From Musicola paradisiaca NCPPB 2511 (GTDB lineage Bacteria > Pseudomonadota > Gammaproteobacteria > Enterobacterales > Enterobacteriaceae), in assembly GCF_000400505.1 (NCBI RefSeq), contig NZ_CM001857.1:3189836-3253835 (forward strand): a DNA stretch of 64,000 nucleotides, read 5' to 3'. How positions within the stretch are numbered: position 1 is the stretch's first letter; every line of letters begins with the position of its first letter. This document shows, one piece after another, positions 50,001-59,780 of the stretch. The notes beneath the pieces were generated by a model that had not been told where the DNA came from, ran no database searches, and saw only the letters and a list, made by a program, of their open reading frames with translations. The position numbers and the translations under genes were made by a program.

Positions 50001-51340
50001 ATGACTGCAACCAATTTTTCCGAGTTTGACCTTGATGAAAGCCTGCTTGAGGCCCTGAATGATATGGGTTTCAAGCGTCCGACAGCCATTCAGGCGGCGG
50101 CGATTCCCCCGGCGATGGATGGCAGGGACATACTGGGATCCGCTCCGACCGGCACAGGTAAAACAGCCGCTTACTTGCTGCCAGCCTTGCAACATCTGCT
50201 GGATTTTCCTCGCAAAAAATCAGGGCCGCCTCGTATCCTGATCCTGACGCCGACACGGGAACTGGCCATGCAGGTTGCTGATCAGGCGCGTACATTAGCG
50301 GCTCATACCCATCTGGATATCGCCACGATCACCGGCGGTGTCGCCTACATGAACCATGCTGAAGTCTTCAGCGAAAATCAGGACGTCGTCGTCGCAACCA
50401 CCGGGCGTCTGTTGCAGTACATCAAAGAAGAAAACTTCGACTGCCGGGCAGTGGAAACGTTAATTCTGGATGAAGCCGACCGCATGCTGGATATGGGATT
50501 CGCCCAGGACATCGAACATATCGCCGGAGAAACCCGCTGGCGCAAACAAACGTTGCTGTTCTCCGCTACGCTGGAAGGCAACGCGGTTCAGGATTTCGCC
50601 GAACGGTTGCTCAACGAACCGGTTTCTGTTGAAGCGGATCCCTCACGCCGGGAACGGAAAAAATACAGCAATGGTACTACCGGGCAGACAATATCGAGCA
50701 TAAGACGGCGCTGCTGTGCCATTTGCTTCGCCAACCCGATGTGACCCGCTCCATTATTTTCGTTCGCAAACGCGAGCGCGTGCATGAGCTGGTCGATTGG
50801 CTTCGCCAGGCTGGTATCGACGCCTGCTATCTGGAAGGCGAAATGGTGCAGGCCAAACGCAACGAGGCGATTACCCGTTTGAGCAACGGCCGGGTAAACG
50901 TACTGGTGGCAACCGATGTGGCGGCCCGGGGGCTGGATATTTTGGATATTAGCCATGTCTTCAACTTCGATATGCCGCGTACTGCCGATATTTATTTGCA
51001 CCGCATCGGGCGTACCGGACGAGCAGGTCGCAAAGGATGCGCCATCTCACTGGTAGAAGCTCACGATCATCTGCTGCTCGGAAAAGTCAGCCGTTATCTG
51101 AACGAACCGCTCAAAATGCGCGTTGTCGAGGAACTACGGCCAACGACGCGCGCGCCTAGCGAAAAGTCCACGGGGAAACCCTCGAAGAAGGCCCTGGCCA
51201 AACGTAAAGAGCAAAAAGAGAAAGAAAAAGAGAAGCAAAAAGTCAAAGTCAAGGTTCGGCATCGCGATCGCAAAAATATCGGCAAACGCCGTCAACCAAG
51301 CGCGCCGACGGACAAACCAGCCGACAGTGGCGAACAGTAA
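50001..51340 (+). pseudogene. srmB: ATP-dependent RNA helicase SrmB, split by a one-base frameshift
   Basis: A DEAD-box helicase for early 50S ribosome assembly. The first part (50001-50744 frame) holds Walker A APTGTGKT, PTRELA, VLDEAD-type LILDEADRML and FSATLEG. After SRRERKK the frame turns into non-homologous residues. The rest (RQPDVTRSIIFVRKRERVHEL, VATDVAARG, HRIGRTGRAGRKG and a basic tail) is in another frame ending at 51340. Adding one A to the six-A run at 50658-50663 (AAA AAA ATA CAG CAA TGG) restores the expected residues KKIQQW and a protein of about 446 residues. Probably a sequencing error. Confidence 0.9.
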
Positions 51341-51406
51341 AAGTAAATATCCGCCTCAACACTGGAAGCTTTACGGAACCCCCAGCCTAGCAAGGGGTTC
51401 TATAGA

Positions 51407-51440
51407 CAAAAAGAGGGAGCCTATCGGCTCCCTCTTTTCA
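51407..51440. terminator. Bidirectional terminator between srmB and grcA
   Basis: A 13-bp perfect stem AAAAGAGGGAGCC/GGCTCCCTCTTTT (51409-51421 with 51426-51438) with loop TATC. T-rich on the exit side in both directions, so it can serve the convergent srmB and grcA. Confidence 0.9.
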
Positions 51441-51465
51441 TTTTCAAATCGATACCCGTAATAAC

Positions 51466-51849
51466 TTACAGACTTTCCGTAAAAGTGCGGGTGATAACGT
51501 CACGCTGCTGTTCCGGCGTCAGTGAATTGAAACGGACGGCATAGCCGGATACGCGAATAGTCAACTGAGGATACTTTTCCGGATTTTTTACTGCATCTTC
51601 CAGCGTTTCACGACGCAGAACATTAACGTTCAGATGCTGCCCTCCTTCAACGCGAACCTGCGGCTTCACTTCGAGCGGAACTTCGCGATATTCGAATTGG
51701 CCCAGATCGCTGACGGCGATTACCTGATCTTCGCTAAAACCAGATTTTGCACAAACACAACGAGCCTGGGATTTTTCGTCATCCAGCAACCAAAAAGAAT
51801 TAACCAGAGCGTTGTTGTTTGCTTTAGTGATTTGAATACCTGTAATCAT
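51466..51849 (-). CDS. grcA: Autonomous glycyl radical cofactor GrcA (YfiD)
   Basis: A spare glycyl-radical domain that rescues oxygen-damaged pyruvate formate-lyase. The 127 residues from [20 protein letters not shown] equal the family length. The radical glycine is in [20 protein letters not shown] near the C-terminus. The open frame continues 56 codons upstream through the leader, but these residues are not conserved. Two FNR boxes upstream point to anaerobic induction. Confidence 0.97.
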   Translation of the reverse strand: MITGIQITKANNNALVNSFWLLDDEKSQARCVCAKSGFSEDQVIAVSDLGQFEYREVPLEVKPQVRVEGGQHLNVNVLRRETLEDAVKNPEKYPQLTIRVSGYAVRFNSLTPEQQRDVITRTFTESL

Positions 51850-51984
51850 AAGGCCTCCGTGGGCAGCATCGTTTTGCCTAAAAGAAAAAGGCCGCACCCT
51901 GCAACAAATGCCAACATTCATTAACATCAGCATTAACGCGGCCAGATTTGTTCTCTTATATACCAGCCCATTGATGGGCAATCC

Positions 51985-52051
51985 TTGATTTAAATCAATT
52001 TTAAAAAGCCAAAACAAAAGCGATTGAGCATAAATAATTGTTTCACATCAA
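51985..52051 (-). promoter_or_regulatory. Two FNR boxes of the grcA promoter, 53 bp apart
   Basis: TTGATTTAAATCAA (51985-51998) is a perfect FNR box (TTGAT-N4-ATCAA), and TTGTTTCACATCAA (52038-52051) has nine of ten positions. Their centres are 53 bp apart, the same spacing as the two FNR sites (-40.5 and -93.5) of E. coli yfiD/grcA. The start would then be near 51951, with an ATATAA -10 at 51956-51961. Confidence 0.85.
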
Positions 52052-52221
52052 TTTTACCCAAAGCAATCTATTAAATATTTTTTGTAAATTTTCAATTTTT
52101 TTTGCATTGCAATAATGACTTCGGCAAATCGGGCACCTTCAGGTTTTACCTGCAGTGCAAGGGACGGTAAGCTACTCGCCTTTAATCCGCTCCCCTTCTT
52201 TGAACATGTAAAAGGCACATG

Positions 52222-52908
52222 ATGGCAACTTCCCTGACCTGGCACGATGTGTTGGCACAAGAGAAACAGCAACCTTATTTCACCCAGACGATGACGTTCG
52301 TTCACCAAGAACGAGCCGCAGGCAAGGTGATTTATCCTCCCCAGAAAGACGTCTTCAATGCGTTCCGCTTTACGGAGTTTCACGCGGTGAAGGTCGTCAT
52401 TCTTGGACAGGATCCCTATCACGGCCCAAATCAGGCACACGGGCTGTCTTTCTCGGTGCGTCCCGGCGTACCGGCCCCCCCATCGCTGGTCAATATCTAT
52501 AAGGAACTTGCCAACGATATCCCCGGTTTTACCACTCCCGATCACGGTTTCCTGCAAAGTTGGGCGCAACAAGGGGTAATGCTGCTCAATACCGTGTTGA
52601 CGGTAGAAGCAGGGAAAGCGCACTCGCATGCCAATCTTGGGTGGGAAACCTTTACCGATAAGGTCATTGAGACACTGAATGCGCATCGTGAAGGCATCGT
52701 GTTTTTACTATGGGGTTCACACGCGCAGAAAAAAGGCAGCATGATCGACCCTAAACGCCACCACGTGTTGAAAGCACCTCACCCCTCCCCCCTTTCCGCC
52801 CACCGTGGTTTTTTGGGATGCAGGCATTTCTCACAAGCTAATGCCTTGTTGGAACAACAGGGAGATACACCGATAGATTGGACTCCCCGATTACCGGAAA
52901 GGGAATAA
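52222..52908 (+). CDS. ung: Uracil-DNA glycosylase Ung
   Basis: Removes uracil from DNA by cleaving the glycosidic bond. The water-activating motif [16 protein letters not shown] and the DNA-binding loop [14 protein letters not shown] are intact. Two ATGs are adjacent; the second (52222, [12 protein letters not shown], 228 residues) has AAGG at the better spacing. It is divergent from grcA and followed by a heptamer repeat. Confidence 0.97.
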   Translation: MATSLTWHDVLAQEKQQPYFTQTMTFVHQERAAGKVIYPPQKDVFNAFRFTEFHAVKVVILGQDPYHGPNQAHGLSFSVRPGVPAPPSLVNIYKELANDIPGFTTPDHGFLQSWAQQGVMLLNTVLTVEAGKAHSHANLGWETFTDKVIETLNAHREGIVFLLWGSHAQKKGSMIDPKRHHVLKAPHPSPLSAHRGFLGCRHFSQANALLEQQGDTPIDWTPRLPERE

Positions 52909-52980
52909 CGGCGTCAGCCATTGTCCCTTTCGTCGGATCAATGGCTGATATCGTTAGATATTCTGCAGACAACGCGACGC

Positions 52981-53049
52981 AAGGATTAAGGATTAAGGAT
53001 TAAGGATTAAGGATTAAGGATTAAGGATTAAGGATTAAGGATTAAGGAT
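52981..53049 (+). repeat. Tandem heptanucleotide repeat (AAGGATT), nine copies
   Basis: Nine perfect copies of AAGGATT run from 52981 to 53043, followed by a tenth with a changed last base (AAGGATA). It is intergenic, 72 bp after ung and 26 bp past the 3' end of the first tRNA-Ala gene. Short tandem repeats of this kind change copy number by slippage. No gene reads through it. Confidence 0.97.
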
Positions 53050-53075
53050 ACGACATGAAGTATTACGGAAGAATT

Positions 53076-53151
<76 letters not shown>

Positions 53152-53193
53152 ACACCTGGGTCAACCCATGAAACATCCAAACAATGCGTTGTT

Positions 53194-53269
<76 letters not shown>

Positions 53270-53301
53270 GTTTCATACGCTGTATCGTGTGAACGGGGCG
53301 G

Positions 53302-53330
53302 ATAATATGCAACGCTATCCGTGCTGTCAA
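53302..53330 (-). promoter_or_regulatory. Sigma70 promoter of the tRNA-Ala pair
   Basis: On the minus strand TTGACA, a 17-base spacer and TATTAT, followed by a GC-rich discriminator (CCGCCCC) typical of stringently controlled stable RNA promoters. Confidence 0.88.
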
Positions 53331-53541
53331 CGCCAAAATCAATTTCCCTGACCGAACGCTGAAAAAGCCGTCAAAACCAGCTGACAAGACCATCGGCCCC
53401 ACAGATATCAACCGGATTAACGTCATTTGTCATCACTCACGGCAAGACTGATTTTTCGATTACTTTATGAGTAAAAAGTCTTTTTGATTATCGGTAAAAC
53501 ATCAACAATACATTTTCCTTATTACTATGGAGTGCCCTGAA

Positions 53542-54810
53542 GTGAAAGATGCAACCATCGCCCTACACCATGGTTTTCGCGCCGATCCCGTCACCAAAGC
53601 CGTAGCCGTACCTATTTACCAGAATGTCGCATTTGAATTCGATAACGCGCAGCATGGCGCAGACCTGTTCAATCTTGAAGTTCCAGGCAATATTTACACC
53701 CGCATCATGAACCCGACCAATGATGTGCTGGAACAACGCCTCGCAGCGCTGGAGGGCGGTATCGCCGCATTGGTGGTTTCAGCCGGTAGTGCAGCCATTG
53801 CCTACGCGATTCAGACGCTGACCCGCCAGGGAGATAACATCGTTTCCACGCCTCAGCTTTATGGCGGCACCTATACGTTATTCGCCCACATGCTGCCCAG
53901 CTTCGGCGTCGAAGTCCGTTTCGCCAGCGATGACTCGCCAGAGGCTATCGAAAAGCTGATTGATGACAAAACTCGTCTGGTTTATTGCGAAAGCATCGGC
54001 AACCCAGCAGGGAATATTGTAGACCTGGAAGGGTTTGCGAACGTCGCCCACCGCCATGGAATTCCGCTGGTTGTGGATAACACCGTGGCCTCTCCGGTAC
54101 TTTGTAAACCCATCCAGTTTGGCGCTGACATTGTGGTTCATTCCATCACCAAATATGTCGGGGGGCACGGCAATTCGTTGGGCGGCGTCATTGTCGATGC
54201 CGGCACCTTCCCCTGGCAGCAGTACCCGGAAAAATTCCCCGGGTTGAATCACCCTGAGCCGGCTTACCACGGCGTGGTCTACACAGAGACATTCGGCTCC
54301 GCTGCCTTTATCGCCAGGGCGCGCACCGTACCATTGCGCAACACCGGCGCAGCATTATCACCCACCAATGCCTTCTTGCTTCTGCAAGGGCTGGAAACGC
54401 TGTCGCTACGCATGGAGCGGCATGTAGAAAATGCCCGTAAAGTCGCTGAATATCTGCAATCACATCCCAAGGTCGGCTGGGTAAGCTATGCCGGGCTGCC
54501 TGAGCATCCGCATTACGCGCTGGCTCAAAAGTATATGAAGGGTACTCCCTCGGCGATCCTCTCTTTCGGGTTGAAAGAGGGTTATGAAGCGGGCGTCCGT
54601 TTCTACGATGCGCTCAACATATTCAAACGGCTGGTAAATATTGGCGATGCCAAATCGCTGGCCTGCCACCCAGCCTCAACGACACATAGACAGATGACAG
54701 AAGAAGAACAAGCCAAGGCGGGTGTAAAACCGGAGATGATTCGGTTATCCGTCGGCATAGAAGCAATAGAGGATTTGCTGGACGACCTTGAACAGGCGCT
54801 GAATGCCTGA
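53542..54810 (+). CDS. O-acetylhomoserine sulfhydrylase-type PLP enzyme (MetY family)
   Basis: A Cys/Met-metabolism PLP enzyme of 422 residues. MetY enzymes join O-acetylhomoserine with sulfide or methanethiol to form homocysteine or methionine. Motifs are NVAFEFDNAQHGADLFNL, TRIMNPTNDVLEQRLAALEGG and the PLP-lysine box VVHSITKYVGGHG (Lys204). A GTG at 53542 (MKDATIALHHGF) with GGAG nine bases upstream is preferred over the ATG at 53527, which has no ribosome site. E. coli lacks this gene. It lies between tRNA-Ala genes and gltX, with no co-transcribed partner. Confidence 0.85.
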   Translation: MKDATIALHHGFRADPVTKAVAVPIYQNVAFEFDNAQHGADLFNLEVPGNIYTRIMNPTNDVLEQRLAALEGGIAALVVSAGSAAIAYAIQTLTRQGDNIVSTPQLYGGTYTLFAHMLPSFGVEVRFASDDSPEAIEKLIDDKTRLVYCESIGNPAGNIVDLEGFANVAHRHGIPLVVDNTVASPVLCKPIQFGADIVVHSITKYVGGHGNSLGGVIVDAGTFPWQQYPEKFPGLNHPEPAYHGVVYTETFGSAAFIARARTVPLRNTGAALSPTNAFLLLQGLETLSLRMERHVENARKVAEYLQSHPKVGWVSYAGLPEHPHYALAQKYMKGTPSAILSFGLKEGYEAGVRFYDALNIFKRLVNIGDAKSLACHPASTTHRQMTEEEQAKAGVKPEMIRLSVGIEAIEDLLDDLEQALNA

Positions 54811-54820
54811 CGCCATTAGA

Positions 54821-54846
54821 CAAAAAACCCTGGCAAGCCAGGGTTC
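54821..54846 (-). terminator. gltX terminator
   Basis: AACCCTGG/CCAGGGTT (54826-54833 with 54838-54845), followed on the minus strand by TTTTTTG. On the plus strand it has no T tract, so it serves gltX. Confidence 0.8.
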
Positions 54847-54867
54847 TCATGCGCATTCGACAGCAAA

Positions 54868-56286
54868 TTACTGCGCCTGTGCCTCACGCTCAGCGATGAA
54901 GGCAAGCGCCCGATCGATGCGCGTCAGTGAGCGAGCCTGACCGACCGCATGCACGGTTGCATCTACAGCCGGAGACTGGCCGATACCCGTCACGGCGACA
55001 CGCAATGGCATCCCGACTTTCCCCATACCTTGCTGTAGTTCATCAGCCGTTCCCTGAATCGCATGATGAATATTTTCCACCGTCCAATCCGTGATAGCCG
55101 CAAGCTTGACGCGCACCAACTCCAACGGCTGGCGGGCAACCGGTCGTAGGTGTTTTTTGGCCGCATCGGCGTCAAACTCGTCGAACTCCTCATAGAAGTA
55201 ACGGCATGAAGCGGCAATGTCCTTCAGCGTCTTGCAACGCTCGCCCAGCAGCGTCACCAGCGCGCTCAATTGTGGGCCGCTGCGGGTATCAATTCCTGCC
55301 TGCTCTATATGCCAGGAAAGGTGGGTCGCCACATATTCAGGTGCCAAATGGTTAATGTAATGATGGTTCAGCCACAACAATTTTTCGGTATTAAATGCAC
55401 TGGCGGATTTGCTGACAGCATCCAGAGAGAACAATTGCTTCATCTCGTCGATAGAGAAAATTTCCTGATCACCGTGGGCCCATCCCAAACGCACCAGATA
55501 ATTGAGCAACGCCTCCGGCAGATAGCCGTCATCACGGTATTGCATCACACCAACAGCGCCATGACGTTTGGACAATTTTTTGCCGTCGTCGCCCAGAATC
55601 ATGGATACATGTGCATATTCCGGTACCGGTGCGCCTAACGCCTTCAGGATATTAATCTGCCGCGGCGTGTTGTTGATATGGTCTTCCCCACGAATCACAT
55701 GTGTGATTTCCATATCCCAGTCATCAATAACCACACAGAAGTTATAAGTGGGTGAACCATCAGTGCGACGAATAATCAGATCATCCAGTTCCTGATTGCT
55801 GAACTCGATCGGGCCGCGAATATTGTCATTAAACACGACGGAACCATCTTGTGGATTACGAAAGCGCACGACATGCGGCTCATCTGCGGCATGATGTTCA
55901 TGAGAATCGCGGCAACACCCGTCATAGCGCGGCTTTTCACCTTTCGCCATCTGATCTTCACGCAGCGTTTCCAGGCGCTCTTTGGAGCAATAACACTTAT
56001 ATGCCGTACCATTCTCCAGCATTTGATCGATAACGGCGTTATAGCGATCAAAACGCTTGGTTTGATAATACGGACCTTCATCCCAATTCAGGTTCAGCCA
56101 ATTCATACCATCCATGATAGCGTCAATGGCTTCCTTGGTTGAGCGCTCCAAATCGGTATCTTCAATACGCAATACGAACTCACCACCGTGACTACGGGCG
56201 AATAACCAGGAATAGAGCGCAGTACGCGCACCGCCGACATGAAGATAACCAGTAGGACTTGGCGCAAAACGTGTTTTGATTTTCAT
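54868..56286 (-). CDS. gltX: Glutamyl-tRNA synthetase
   Basis: Charges tRNA-Glu. A class I synthetase of 472 residues (E. coli 471). The HIGH-type motif reads [18 protein letters not shown] and the KMSKS-type motif [13 protein letters not shown] zinc-binding cluster (CYCSKERLE with a later CCRDSHEHH) is present, as in E. coli. It is divergent from the tRNA-Val-Lys cluster, as in enterobacteria generally. Confidence 0.97.
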   Translation of the reverse strand: MKIKTRFAPSPTGYLHVGGARTALYSWLFARSHGGEFVLRIEDTDLERSTKEAIDAIMDGMNWLNLNWDEGPYYQTKRFDRYNAVIDQMLENGTAYKCYCSKERLETLREDQMAKGEKPRYDGCCRDSHEHHAADEPHVVRFRNPQDGSVVFNDNIRGPIEFSNQELDDLIIRRTDGSPTYNFCVVIDDWDMEITHVIRGEDHINNTPRQINILKALGAPVPEYAHVSMILGDDGKKLSKRHGAVGVMQYRDDGYLPEALLNYLVRLGWAHGDQEIFSIDEMKQLFSLDAVSKSASAFNTEKLLWLNHHYINHLAPEYVATHLSWHIEQAGIDTRSGPQLSALVTLLGERCKTLKDIAASCRYFYEEFDEFDADAAKKHLRPVARQPLELVRVKLAAITDWTVENIHHAIQGTADELQQGMGKVGMPLRVAVTGIGQSPAVDATVHAVGQARSLTRIDRALAFIAEREAQAQ

Positions 56287-56506
56287 TGGGATTACAGCCT
56301 TATTACGTAACGGCTATCAATAATACCGGTACGGGGTTACGAAAAAGTGGGCAATATTCTACCACTCTACCTTGAATCCTCAACGCCATAACAACGCCGC
56401 AAGGCCTGTTGCAACAGCAAAACGTGCAAGAATTCAACGACAACGCATACAAACACGGCATTTCGCCTAATTTTACGACGAACAGTGATTTTCATCTGAA
56501 AAAGCG

Positions 56507-56534
56507 TTGACTCACTTTGAACTATCCCTATAAT
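56507..56534 (+). promoter_or_regulatory. Sigma70 promoter of the tRNA-Val/Lys cluster
   Basis: TTGACT (56507-56512), a 16-base spacer and a perfect TATAAT (56529-56534), then the GC-rich GCGACTCC. It is 18 bp before the first tRNA. Confidence 0.88.
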
Positions 56535-56551
56535 GCGACTCCACACAACGA

Positions 56552-56627
56552 GGGTGATTAGCTCAGCTGGGAGAGCACCTCCCTTACAAGGAGGGGGTCG
56601 GCGGTTCGATCCCGTCATCACCCACCA
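56552..56627 (+). tRNA. tRNA-Val (anticodon TAC), copy 1
   Basis: 76 nt from GGGTGATTAGCTCAGC to an encoded CCA; the anticodon loop contains TTACAA. The N6-methyltransferase for A37 of this tRNA is encoded at 49070-49816. Confidence 0.97.
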
Positions 56628-56679
56628 CTTAAACAAGCTTGTGAAAGTGTCCCGTTGTGAAGAATTCAAGTTGATATGT

Positions 56680-56755
56680 GGGTGATTAGCTCAGCTGGGA
56701 GAGCACCTCCCTTACAAGGAGGGGGTCGGCGGTTCGATCCCGTCATCACCCACCA
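56680..56755 (+). tRNA. tRNA-Val (anticodon TAC), copy 2
   Basis: 76 nt, identical to copy 1; 52-bp spacer. Confidence 0.97.
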
Positions 56756-56790
56756 CATATCGCCAGCGCCTTGAATCTTGAATTAGAAGT

Positions 56791-56866
56791 GGGTGATTAG
56801 CTCAGCTGGGAGAGCACCTCCCTTACAAGGAGGGGGTCGGCGGTTCGATCCCGTCATCACCCACCA
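56791..56866 (+). tRNA. tRNA-Val (anticodon TAC), copy 3
   Basis: 76 nt, identical to copies 1 and 2; 35-bp spacer. Confidence 0.97.
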
Positions 56867-56873
56867 CTTCTAT

Positions 56874-56949
56874 GGGTCGTTAGCTCAGTCGGTAGAGCAG
56901 TTGACTTTTAATCAATTGGTCGCAGGTTCGAATCCTGCACGACCCACCA
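56874..56949 (+). tRNA. tRNA-Lys (anticodon TTT)
   Basis: 76 nt from GGGTCGTTAGCTCAGT to an encoded CCA, with anticodon loop ACTTTTAAT. It is 7 bp after the last tRNA-Val and part of the same transcript (valUXY-lysV type cluster). Confidence 0.97.
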
Positions 56950-57410
56950 ATTAAACGCTTTGTCCCATCATTTCTTATCACCAATCATCAAGCCTCAAAG
57001 TCACTCCAGCTTATTGTTTATTTTCAATATATTGCCGGATTCAGCGCTGTTATTGGATTGACGGTGTTTTCGCCGGGAAGAAGAATATTTCGCCTTCCCG
57101 TCAAATTGTTGTACCGTACAAACCGCCATGCTAGCAGAAAAAATAGCGCGAAATGCCCCCTTCAATCGCCGAAAACACAGTCCATACATCATTGAAAATC
57201 GATCCCGCCACCCTCCGCATCCGCTCCAGCGACGATCCTGACCAGAACGCCCCCAGAAAAACGGCTGTTTAGCCAATAGGCTTTTATTTATTGCTCCACG
57301 CCTGTAAAGCAAATTTTTTGACGAGGTATGTCAAATGTATTTGTTTTTTATTCCGTAGTGAAACTAAGACACTAGCGCCGTATGCAGAACCATTGTCCAC
57401 AAAGGAAACC
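56950..57410. other. Gene-free stretch between tRNA-Lys and the DoxX gene
   Basis: About 460 bp. No clear terminator for the tRNA operon was found. A minus-strand frame (57001-57312) has a basic, low-quality composition and no recognisable family. The DoxX promoter should lie in the right part. Confidence 0.4.
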
Positions 57411-57848
57411 ATGATGATCGTCAAGGCAAACAAATTTTTTACAGGTTTAACCCATCATCCTGACGCCGGCAAACTGCTACTGCGTCTGACCGTCGGCATC
57501 TTGCTGCTGTTTCATGGAGTGGCAAAAATCGAGAATGGCGTAGGCTGGATTGCCGGCATGTTGGCCAAACAGGGGCTGCCGGGCTTTATCGCCTACGGTG
57601 CTTATATTGGTGAAATCATTGCGCCGGTGCTGATTATTCTGGGTCTCTTTACCCGCATTTCCGCCGCCGTGGTTGCCTTTAATCTGTTGGTCGCCACCTT
57701 ATTGGTGACGCTGGGTAAATTCTTCACCATCACCAACGTCGGCGCATGGGGGCTTGAAGGCGAAGCCTTCTACTTCCTGTGCAGTCTGGTCATCATGCTG
57801 CTGGGCAGCGGTCGTTATTCCGTCGCATCCAACGATGACTATCGCTAA
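57411..57848 (+). CDS. DoxX-family membrane protein
   Basis: A small inner-membrane protein of 145 residues with four predicted helices, close to E. coli YphA: HPDAGKLLLRLTVGILLLFHGVAKI, GLPGFIAYGAYIGEIIAPVLIILGLFTR, AAVVAFNLLVATLLV and FYFLCSLVIMLLGSGRYSVAS. The family is linked to oxidative stress or quinone-related redox, without a settled role. Two adjacent ATGs (57411, 57414) follow AAGGAAACC; the open frame further upstream is not conserved. Confidence 0.88.
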   Translation: MMIVKANKFFTGLTHHPDAGKLLLRLTVGILLLFHGVAKIENGVGWIAGMLAKQGLPGFIAYGAYIGEIIAPVLIILGLFTRISAAVVAFNLLVATLLVTLGKFFTITNVGAWGLEGEAFYFLCSLVIMLLGSGRYSVASNDDYR

Positions 57849-57871
57849 GTGACCCCACTGGTTTTAACGCA

Positions 57872-57901
57872 TAAAAAAACGCCTTTTCAGGCGTTTTTTA
57901 T
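57872..57901. terminator. Bidirectional terminator between the DoxX gene and cysA
   Basis: AAAAAACGCC/GGCGTTTTTT with loop TTTTCA (57874-57899). Symmetrical, ending both convergent units; it lies directly beside the cysA stop. Confidence 0.88.
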
Positions 57902-57904
57902 ATC

Positions 57905-58897
57905 TCAGATTTCCCAGTCATAATTATAGCGCTTCGGCCTGAACTGCAGCGTATCACCGCGGCTCAATCCAGACAGCACGTCATCATCATGGGCAATTTC
58001 CGCCTCGATAAATTCGCTCTGCCCCTCGATTTTCAGCACGACGCGCGTCAACGCGCCAAGGGGACGGATATCCTTCACCACCACGGGTTGGAAATCCGCC
58101 TGAATCTGCCGGGACAGTAAAACCTCATGCGGCCGGAACTGGATCATCTTCTCCCCTCCGCCTACCGCCAAACGGTTACTATCTCCCAGGAAGTTATAGA
58201 CAAACTCGCTGGCCGGATGGTTATAAACCTCATACGGCGTCCCGATCTGTTCAATAACGCCTTTATTCATCAGCACGATGCGATCCGCCACTTCCATCGC
58301 CTCTTCCTGATCGTGCGTGACAAACACCGACGTCAGGTTGATCTCTTCATGCAATCGGGACAACCAGCGACGCAGTTCCTTGCGCACTTTGGCATCCAGC
58401 GCGCCGAAAGGCTCATCCAGCAGCAGAATTCGGGGTTCGACAATCAATGCACGCGCCAGCGCAATACGCTGGCGTTGCCCGCCGGATAATTGCTCCGGAT
58501 AACGATCCGCCAGCCAGTCCAACTGCACCATGTTAAGCAGCTCATGGACTTTGACGTCGATCTCGCGCTTCGAAGGGCGTATAGCCTTCGGCTTCATACG
58601 CAAACCAAACGCCACATTGTCGAAGACCGTCATATGTCGGAACAACGCATAATGTTGAAAAACGAACCCGACATTGCGATCACGGACATCGTGAACGGAA
58701 ACATCCTCGCCGTGGAACACAATGTTGCCGGTATCCGGTTTTTCCAAACCGGCGATAATGCGCAGCAGCGTTGTTTTACCGCATCCGGAAGGGCCGAGCA
58801 GCGCGACAAGCTCGCCGCTTTGAATCGCCAGATTGATCTCATTCAATGCCCGAAACTGACCAAACTGCTTATTAATATTGCGAACCTCAATGCTCAT
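57905..58897 (-). CDS. cysA: Sulfate/thiosulfate ABC transporter ATPase CysA
   Basis: Drives sulfate import with CysT and CysW. Walker [12 protein letters not shown] (near residue 35), Q-loop [22 protein letters not shown], signature [16 protein letters not shown], Walker [16 protein letters not shown] and a C-terminal TOBE-like domain. The 330 residues are shorter than the E. coli protein (365), mainly at the C-terminus. It overlaps cysW by 11 bases. Confidence 0.93.
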   Translation of the reverse strand: MSIEVRNINKQFGQFRALNEINLAIQSGELVALLGPSGCGKTTLLRIIAGLEKPDTGNIVFHGEDVSVHDVRDRNVGFVFQHYALFRHMTVFDNVAFGLRMKPKAIRPSKREIDVKVHELLNMVQLDWLADRYPEQLSGGQRQRIALARALIVEPRILLLDEPFGALDAKVRKELRRWLSRLHEEINLTSVFVTHDQEEAMEVADRIVLMNKGVIEQIGTPYEVYNHPASEFVYNFLGDSNRLAVGGGEKMIQFRPHEVLLSRQIQADFQPVVVKDIRPLGALTRVVLKIEGQSEFIEAEIAHDDDVLSGLSRGDTLQFRPKRYNYDWEI

Positions 58898-59777
58898 TTT
58901 TGGTCAGCTCCCGTTGTTCCTCAAATTGTTTTGTCAAACGTATTTCACTCCACTGGCGCAGCAGCAATACCACCAACGACATCACCAGTAGCAGAATCGC
59001 CACGCTGAAAGCGGCCACAATATTGTATTCGTTGTACAGAATTTCGATGTGCAGCGGCAACGTGTTGGTCAGGCCGCGAATATGCCCCGACACCACAGAT
59101 ACTGCGCCGAATTCCCCCATAGCGCGCGCCGTACACAGCACCACGCCATACACCAATGCCCATTTCACGTTGGGTAAAGTGATATGCCAGAACATCTGCC
59201 ACCCATTGGCTCCCAACAAACGAGCCGCTTCCTCTTCCTGGCTCCCTTGCTGTTCCATCAGTGGAATCAACTCGCGCGCCACATACGGCAAAGTCACGAA
59301 AATTGTCGCCAATACAATGCCGGGCACCGCGTACACGACTTCCAGATGATGAGCAGTCAGGAACGGATACAGTTTACTCTGGGCACCGAACAGCAATACA
59401 TACATCAGGCCAGTGACGACCGGAGAGACTGAAAACGGCAGATCCAACAACGCCAGCAGTAACGATTTGCCGCGAAACTCGAATTTCGTGACGCACCAGG
59501 CAACCGCCAGCCCGAAGATCATGTTGAGCGGCACAGAGATCACTGTCGCCAACAATGTCAGTCTGAGCGCAGACAGCACATCCGGTTCGACAATCGCCGA
59601 CCAGAAAGCGCCGATACCTTTATGCAACCCCTGCGTCACCACCATCAGCAACGGCAGAACAAGAATCAGGAAAAAGACGATCCAGGCCAACGACACCAGA
59701 ATATAAAACGCTGCCGGACGCCTGCCGGAGGCAGAACGCGCACTGATCGGCACAGAAATGCTTTGATCCATGGTCAT
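58887..59777 (-). CDS. cysW: Sulfate ABC transporter permease CysW
   Basis: One of two membrane subunits. 296 residues, about six helices, with the ABC coupling motif [28 protein letters not shown] and [17 protein letters not shown]. It starts 3 bp after cysT and overlaps cysA. Confidence 0.94.
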   Translation of the reverse strand: MTMDQSISVPISARSASGRRPAAFYILVSLAWIVFFLILVLPLLMVVTQGLHKGIGAFWSAIVEPDVLSALRLTLLATVISVPLNMIFGLAVAWCVTKFEFRGKSLLLALLDLPFSVSPVVTGLMYVLLFGAQSKLYPFLTAHHLEVVYAVPGIVLATIFVTLPYVARELIPLMEQQGSQEEEAARLLGANGWQMFWHITLPNVKWALVYGVVLCTARAMGEFGAVSVVSGHIRGLTNTLPLHIEILYNEYNIVAAFSVAILLLVMSLVVLLLRQWSEIRLTKQFEEQRELTKNEH

Positions 59778-59780
59778 CCT

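Noticed and set aside
52981-53049. CRISPR-like array
   Set aside because: The unit is a 7-bp pure tandem repeat with no spacers, and there are no cas genes.
57001-57312. A 103-codon minus-strand frame after tRNA-Lys
   Set aside because: Basic, low-complexity composition with no family resemblance and no good ribosome site; it cannot be supported as a gene.
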